Shown here: piece by piece, positions 3,500 through 5,358 of the stretch
How the letters are laid out: each line of letters starts with the position of its first letter
How positions within the stretch are numbered: position 1 is the first letter of the stretch
Origin: JBBQBQ01 sp038317685
GTDB taxonomy: Bacteria; Desulfobacterota; Desulfuromonadia; Desulfuromonadales; DDH964
Length of the DNA stretch: 5,358 nt
Assembly (NCBI GenBank): GCA_038317685.1
Contig: JBBQBQ010000233.1
Coordinates: forward strand, 1 to 5,358
Direction: 5' to 3'
Notes under the pieces: model-generated
Database searches by the model: none
Told to the model about the DNA's origin: nothing
What the model saw: the letters and a program-made list of their open reading frames with translations, nothing else
Made by a program: the position numbers and the translations under genes

Positions 3500-5358
3500 G
3501 CGATGTGGCGCGGCAGATTCAGCAGCTCCCTCCCGAGGAGGTCTTCGCCGCCCTCGGCAGTCGCCGCGAGGGATTGACGGCCGCGGAAGTGGAGGAGCGG
3601 CGTCTGGAGGTCGGGAGGAACAGCGTGGAGATTGCCGACCCCTGGAAATGGCTGCGGCAGTTGGCCAGGCAGTTCACCAATTTTTTGGCGCTCCTCCTGC
3701 TCTTCTCCGCCGTGATCTGTTTCGTCGCCGACCATCTTCAGCCCGGGGAGAACATGAACGTCCTCGGCTGGGCCCTGGCCGGAGTCGCCCTTCTCAACGC
3801 CGGTTTCAGTTTCCTCCAGGAATACCGCGCCGAACAGGCGATGGCGGCGCTTAAAAAATTCCTCCCCCAACAGGTCCTGGTCACCCGCGCCGGGACCCCG
3901 CAGCGCATCCCCAGCGAGGAACTCGTCCCCGGCGATCTGCTGACGCTGGCCGAGGGCGACCGCATTCCCGCCGACGCCCGCATCGTCCAGGGGACCGATC
4001 TGACGGCGAACAATGCTCCCCTCACCGGCGAGGCCAAACCCCGGGCGCTGCGGGCCGCTGCCAGCGAGTGCCGGCTGGTGGAGAGCGAGAATGTGGTCCT
4101 GGCCGGCTGCAGCGTCCTGCGCGGCAGCGGCGAGGCGGTCGTCATCGCCACCGGCCTGCGCACCGAATTCGGCAAGTTGGCCCATCTCTCCCAGGCGATC
4201 CGCCGCACCCCTTCTCCCCTGGAGCGGGAGACGACCCATATGGTCCGGGTCCTGACGATCATCGCAGTCACCATGGGGGTGAGCTTCTTCCTTTACGGCG
4301 TCTTCAGCGGCCGCTCCTTGTGGATCAACCTGGTCTTCATGATGGGGATCATCGTCGCCAACGTCCCCGAAGGGCTCCTGCCGACCTTTACCCTCTCCCT
4401 CGCCATGGGGAGCATGCGCATGGCCAAGAAGAACGTCCTGGTCAAGGGCCTGAGCGCTGTCGAGGCCCTCGGTGCAGTCCATGTCATCTGCACCGACAAG
4501 ACCGGCACCCTGACCCGCAACGAACTGCGCCTGACCCGGCTCACCGGTCCCACTGGCCAGCTGCTGGACGATCCGGCCAGGGAACGGGCGCTTTTGGAGT
4601 GGGCGCTCTACGCCAGCCAGCTGCGGCCGGGAGTCCGGGGGCTCTCGGGGGATCCCCTCGACGTGGCGATCGCGGCGCGGTTGGGGGAGGCCGGCGGCGA
4701 TCAGGCGGTCTGCTCGGCAGCGGTCCAGCGGCACTTTTCTTTCGATGTCGAACAGCGGCGGGCGGCTGGTATCGCCCTCGGCGAGGCCGGCCCGGTCTTC
4801 GTCGTCAAGGGGGCCTGGGAGGTCGTGCAGCCGCTCCTTTCGGCACTGCAACCGGTGGCGGATGGTCCCCCCCTCCCGATCGACGCCGCGTTGCTGGCCG
4901 AGGTGGAGGAGACGGTCCATCGCCTGGCGGCCGGTGGGTTGCGGGTCATCGCTGTGGCCGGCCGGGGGCTTTCCGCAGAGGAGATCCAAGGGGAGCAGGA
5001 CGCCCTGGAGCACGACCTGGTACTGATCGGTTTTCTCGGCATCGAGGATCCGGTGCGGCCGGAGGTTCCGGCGGCGGTGGCGACCTGCGGCCGGGCCGGC
5101 ATTGCCGTGATCATGATCACCGGTGATCATCCCGACACCGCCCTGGCGGTGGCGCGCAACAGCGGCATCGTCCCCGCGGGGAGCGAAGCGGCGGCGGTAC
5201 TGACCGGCAGTCAATTGGAGGCGCTGACCGAAGCCGAACTGGCCAGCCGGCTGGAAGCGGGAATCCGGGTCTTCGCCCGCACTACCCCGGAACAGAAGAT
5301 GAAGATCGTCGCCGCCCTCAAGACCCTCGACAAGGTGGTGGCGATGACCGGCGACGGG
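3496..5358 (+). CDS. Cation-transporting P-type ATPase, P2-type (3' end outside window)
   Basis: An ATG at 3496, overlapping the usp stop, opens a frame of 621 residues that runs off the window. In order it shows a cation-ATPase N-terminal domain (about 10-60) and helices M1 (61-80) and M2 (88-107). The actuator domain follows with LTGEAKP (TGE at 177-179), then M3 (251-271) and M4 (276-303) with ANVPEGLLPT (Pro291). The phosphorylation site is CTDKTGTLT (Asp334). The nucleotide domain has GDPLD (385-389) and KGA (Lys438), followed by EDPVRPEV (Asp518) and ITGDHPDT (Asp544). The final residues MTGDG (617-621) begin the TGDGVND hinge. Catalysis would proceed through an aspartyl phosphate in the inner membrane. 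About 250-300 residues with M5-M10 are missing, so the ion cannot be read. PEGLL resembles Na+/K+-type (P2C) pumps more than PEGLP calcium pumps. TGEA replaces the usual TGES. A GGGGA lies 10 bases before the start. Confidence 0.93.
   Translation, partial: MSDVARQIQQLPPEEVFAALGSRREGLTAAEVEERRLEVGRNSVEIADPWKWLRQLARQFTNFLALLLLFSAVICFVADHLQPGENMNVLGWALAGVALLNAGFSFLQEYRAEQAMAALKKFLPQQVLVTRAGTPQRIPSEELVPGDLLTLAEGDRIPADARIVQGTDLTANNAPLTGEAKPRALRAAASECRLVESENVVLAGCSVLRGSGEAVVIATGLRTEFGKLAHLSQAIRRTPSPLERETTHMVRVLTIIAVTMGVSFFLYGVFSGRSLWINLVFMMGIIVANVPEGLLPTFTLSLAMGSMRMAKKNVLVKGLSAVEALGAVHVICTDKTGTLTRNELRLTRLTGPTGQLLDDPARERALLEWALYASQLRPGVRGLSGDPLDVAIAARLGEAGGDQAVCSAAVQRHFSFDVEQRRAAGIALGEAGPVFVVKGAWEVVQPLLSALQPVADGPPLPIDAALLAEVEETVHRLAAGGLRVIAVAGRGLSAEEIQGEQDALEHDLVLIGFLGIEDPVRPEVPAAVATCGRAGIAVIMITGDHPDTALAVARNSGIVPAGSEAAAVLTGSQLEALTEAELASRLEAGIRVFARTTPEQKMKIVAALKTLDKVVAMTGDG

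Noticed and set aside
4068..5126. 352-codon plus-strand frame in another phase inside the ATPase
   Set aside because: It is an Arg/Gly/Pro-rich translation typical of an out-of-frame GC-rich gene and fully overlaps the motif-bearing frame.
3487..5214. 575-codon open frame on the minus strand across the ATPase gene
   Set aside because: It is antisense to a P-type ATPase with every catalytic motif in place. Its translation is low-complexity and rich in Gly, Asp, Gln and Arg with no family motif, which is the usual shadow of high-GC codon bias.

Overview
The window looks like chromosomal DNA of a GC-rich, free-living Gram-negative bacterium. Multi-PAS signalling proteins, universal stress proteins, P-type cation ATPases and scattered toxin-antitoxin debris are the mix seen in Desulfuromonadales/Geobacter-type genomes. 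That placement is an inference from gene content and style; no taxonomic marker is present.

Left third (1-1470, minus strand): the N-terminal 490 residues of a cytoplasmic-looking sensor protein made of four consecutive PAS domains. The start is well defined, but the output domain lies outside the window.

Middle (about 1644-2606): a decaying accessory patch with lower apparent GC. An intact 70-residue small protein with a strong ribosome binding site overlaps the start of a wrecked zeta-toxin-like gene. That gene has a TTG start, a damaged Walker A, a one-base frameshift and an apparent large internal deletion, so the pair looks like an antitoxin with a dead toxin. Next come a 23-bp tandem repeat, a palindrome-rich segment, and the last 44 codons of a VapC-like PIN-domain toxin whose 5' part is missing. 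A terminator-type hairpin facing right closes the patch; no gene in the window feeds into it.

Right half (2657-5358, plus strand): a tight two-gene operon. A tandem universal stress protein of 280 residues overlaps by 4 bp (ATGA) with a cation-transporting P-type ATPase. The ATPase runs off the window exactly in its hinge motif (TGDG, normally followed by VND). Its M4 sequence (ANVPEGLLPT) resembles the Na+/K+-ATPase-like P2C group more than the calcium-pump P2A group. The pairing suggests that nucleotide or stress sensing by the Usp protein is coupled to ion transport.

No fully new system is evident. The points most worth following are the orphan antitoxin candidate beside its broken toxin, the Usp/P2C-like ATPase coupling, and the isolated terminator-like hairpin in front of that operon.
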